The translations under genes were made by a program, and so were the position numbers. A DNA stretch of 5,204 bases from contig DHDR01000019.1 of assembly GCA_002399445.1 (NCBI GenBank), positions 133,712 to 138,915 of the forward strand, read 5' to 3'. Under the pieces are notes generated by a model. The model worked only from the letters and a program-made list of their open reading frames with translations. It did no database searches and was not told where the DNA came from. This document shows, in pieces, positions 5,176-5,204 of the stretch. Source of the DNA: Ruminococcaceae bacterium UBA4871 (GTDB lineage Bacteria > Bacillota > Clostridia > Oscillospirales > Acutalibacteraceae). Every line of letters starts with the position of its first letter. Position 1 is the stretch's first letter.

Positions 5176-5204
5176 GCGCAAGTCATCACAAAAATACGTA
5201 TTAT

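Overview
All five recognisable genes in this AT-rich window read on the minus strand. Low GC, strong GGAGG-type ribosome binding sites, sigma-A-like promoters and the gene set suggest a low-GC Gram-positive bacterium. It is probably a member of the Clostridia, perhaps of the Oscillospiraceae (Ruminococcaceae) type; this is an inference from gene families, not from a marker gene.

Layout in the direction of transcription (high to low coordinates): an AT-rich upstream region with candidate promoters (about 4952-5204); a GTG-started gene for a 348-residue protein with a C-terminal four-cysteine zinc-binding motif, probably a DUF6076 family member (3905-4951); ridA, an enamine/imine deaminase (3454-3831), followed by a textbook terminator (3403-3437); mntH, an Nramp Mn(II)/Fe(II) transporter (1979-3286), followed by a long hairpin (1885-1920); a single-domain flavodoxin-like protein (1294-1776) with a near-consensus promoter (1820-1848); a 442-base intergenic stretch rich in inverted repeats (852-1293); and the first 283 codons of a secreted SH3b-domain protein that runs off the left edge (1-851).

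The genes look like independent, mostly single-gene transcription units rather than one operon. Spacings are 73 to 442 bases, and promoters or terminators can be placed in most gaps. Metal uptake (mntH), metabolite-damage repair (ridA) and a flavodoxin-like protein would fit general redox and metabolic homeostasis, but nothing in the sequence shows that they act together.

I see no mobile element, CRISPR array, tRNA or rRNA, and no convincing new multi-gene system. The most interesting non-coding signals are two. One is the 961-1153 stretch, where a 9-bp long-range stem encloses several hairpins, competes with a local hairpin and is followed by a terminator-like hairpin with a seven-T run. The other is a perfect 8+8 palindrome overlapping the ridA promoter. 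The least understood protein is the zinc-motif protein.
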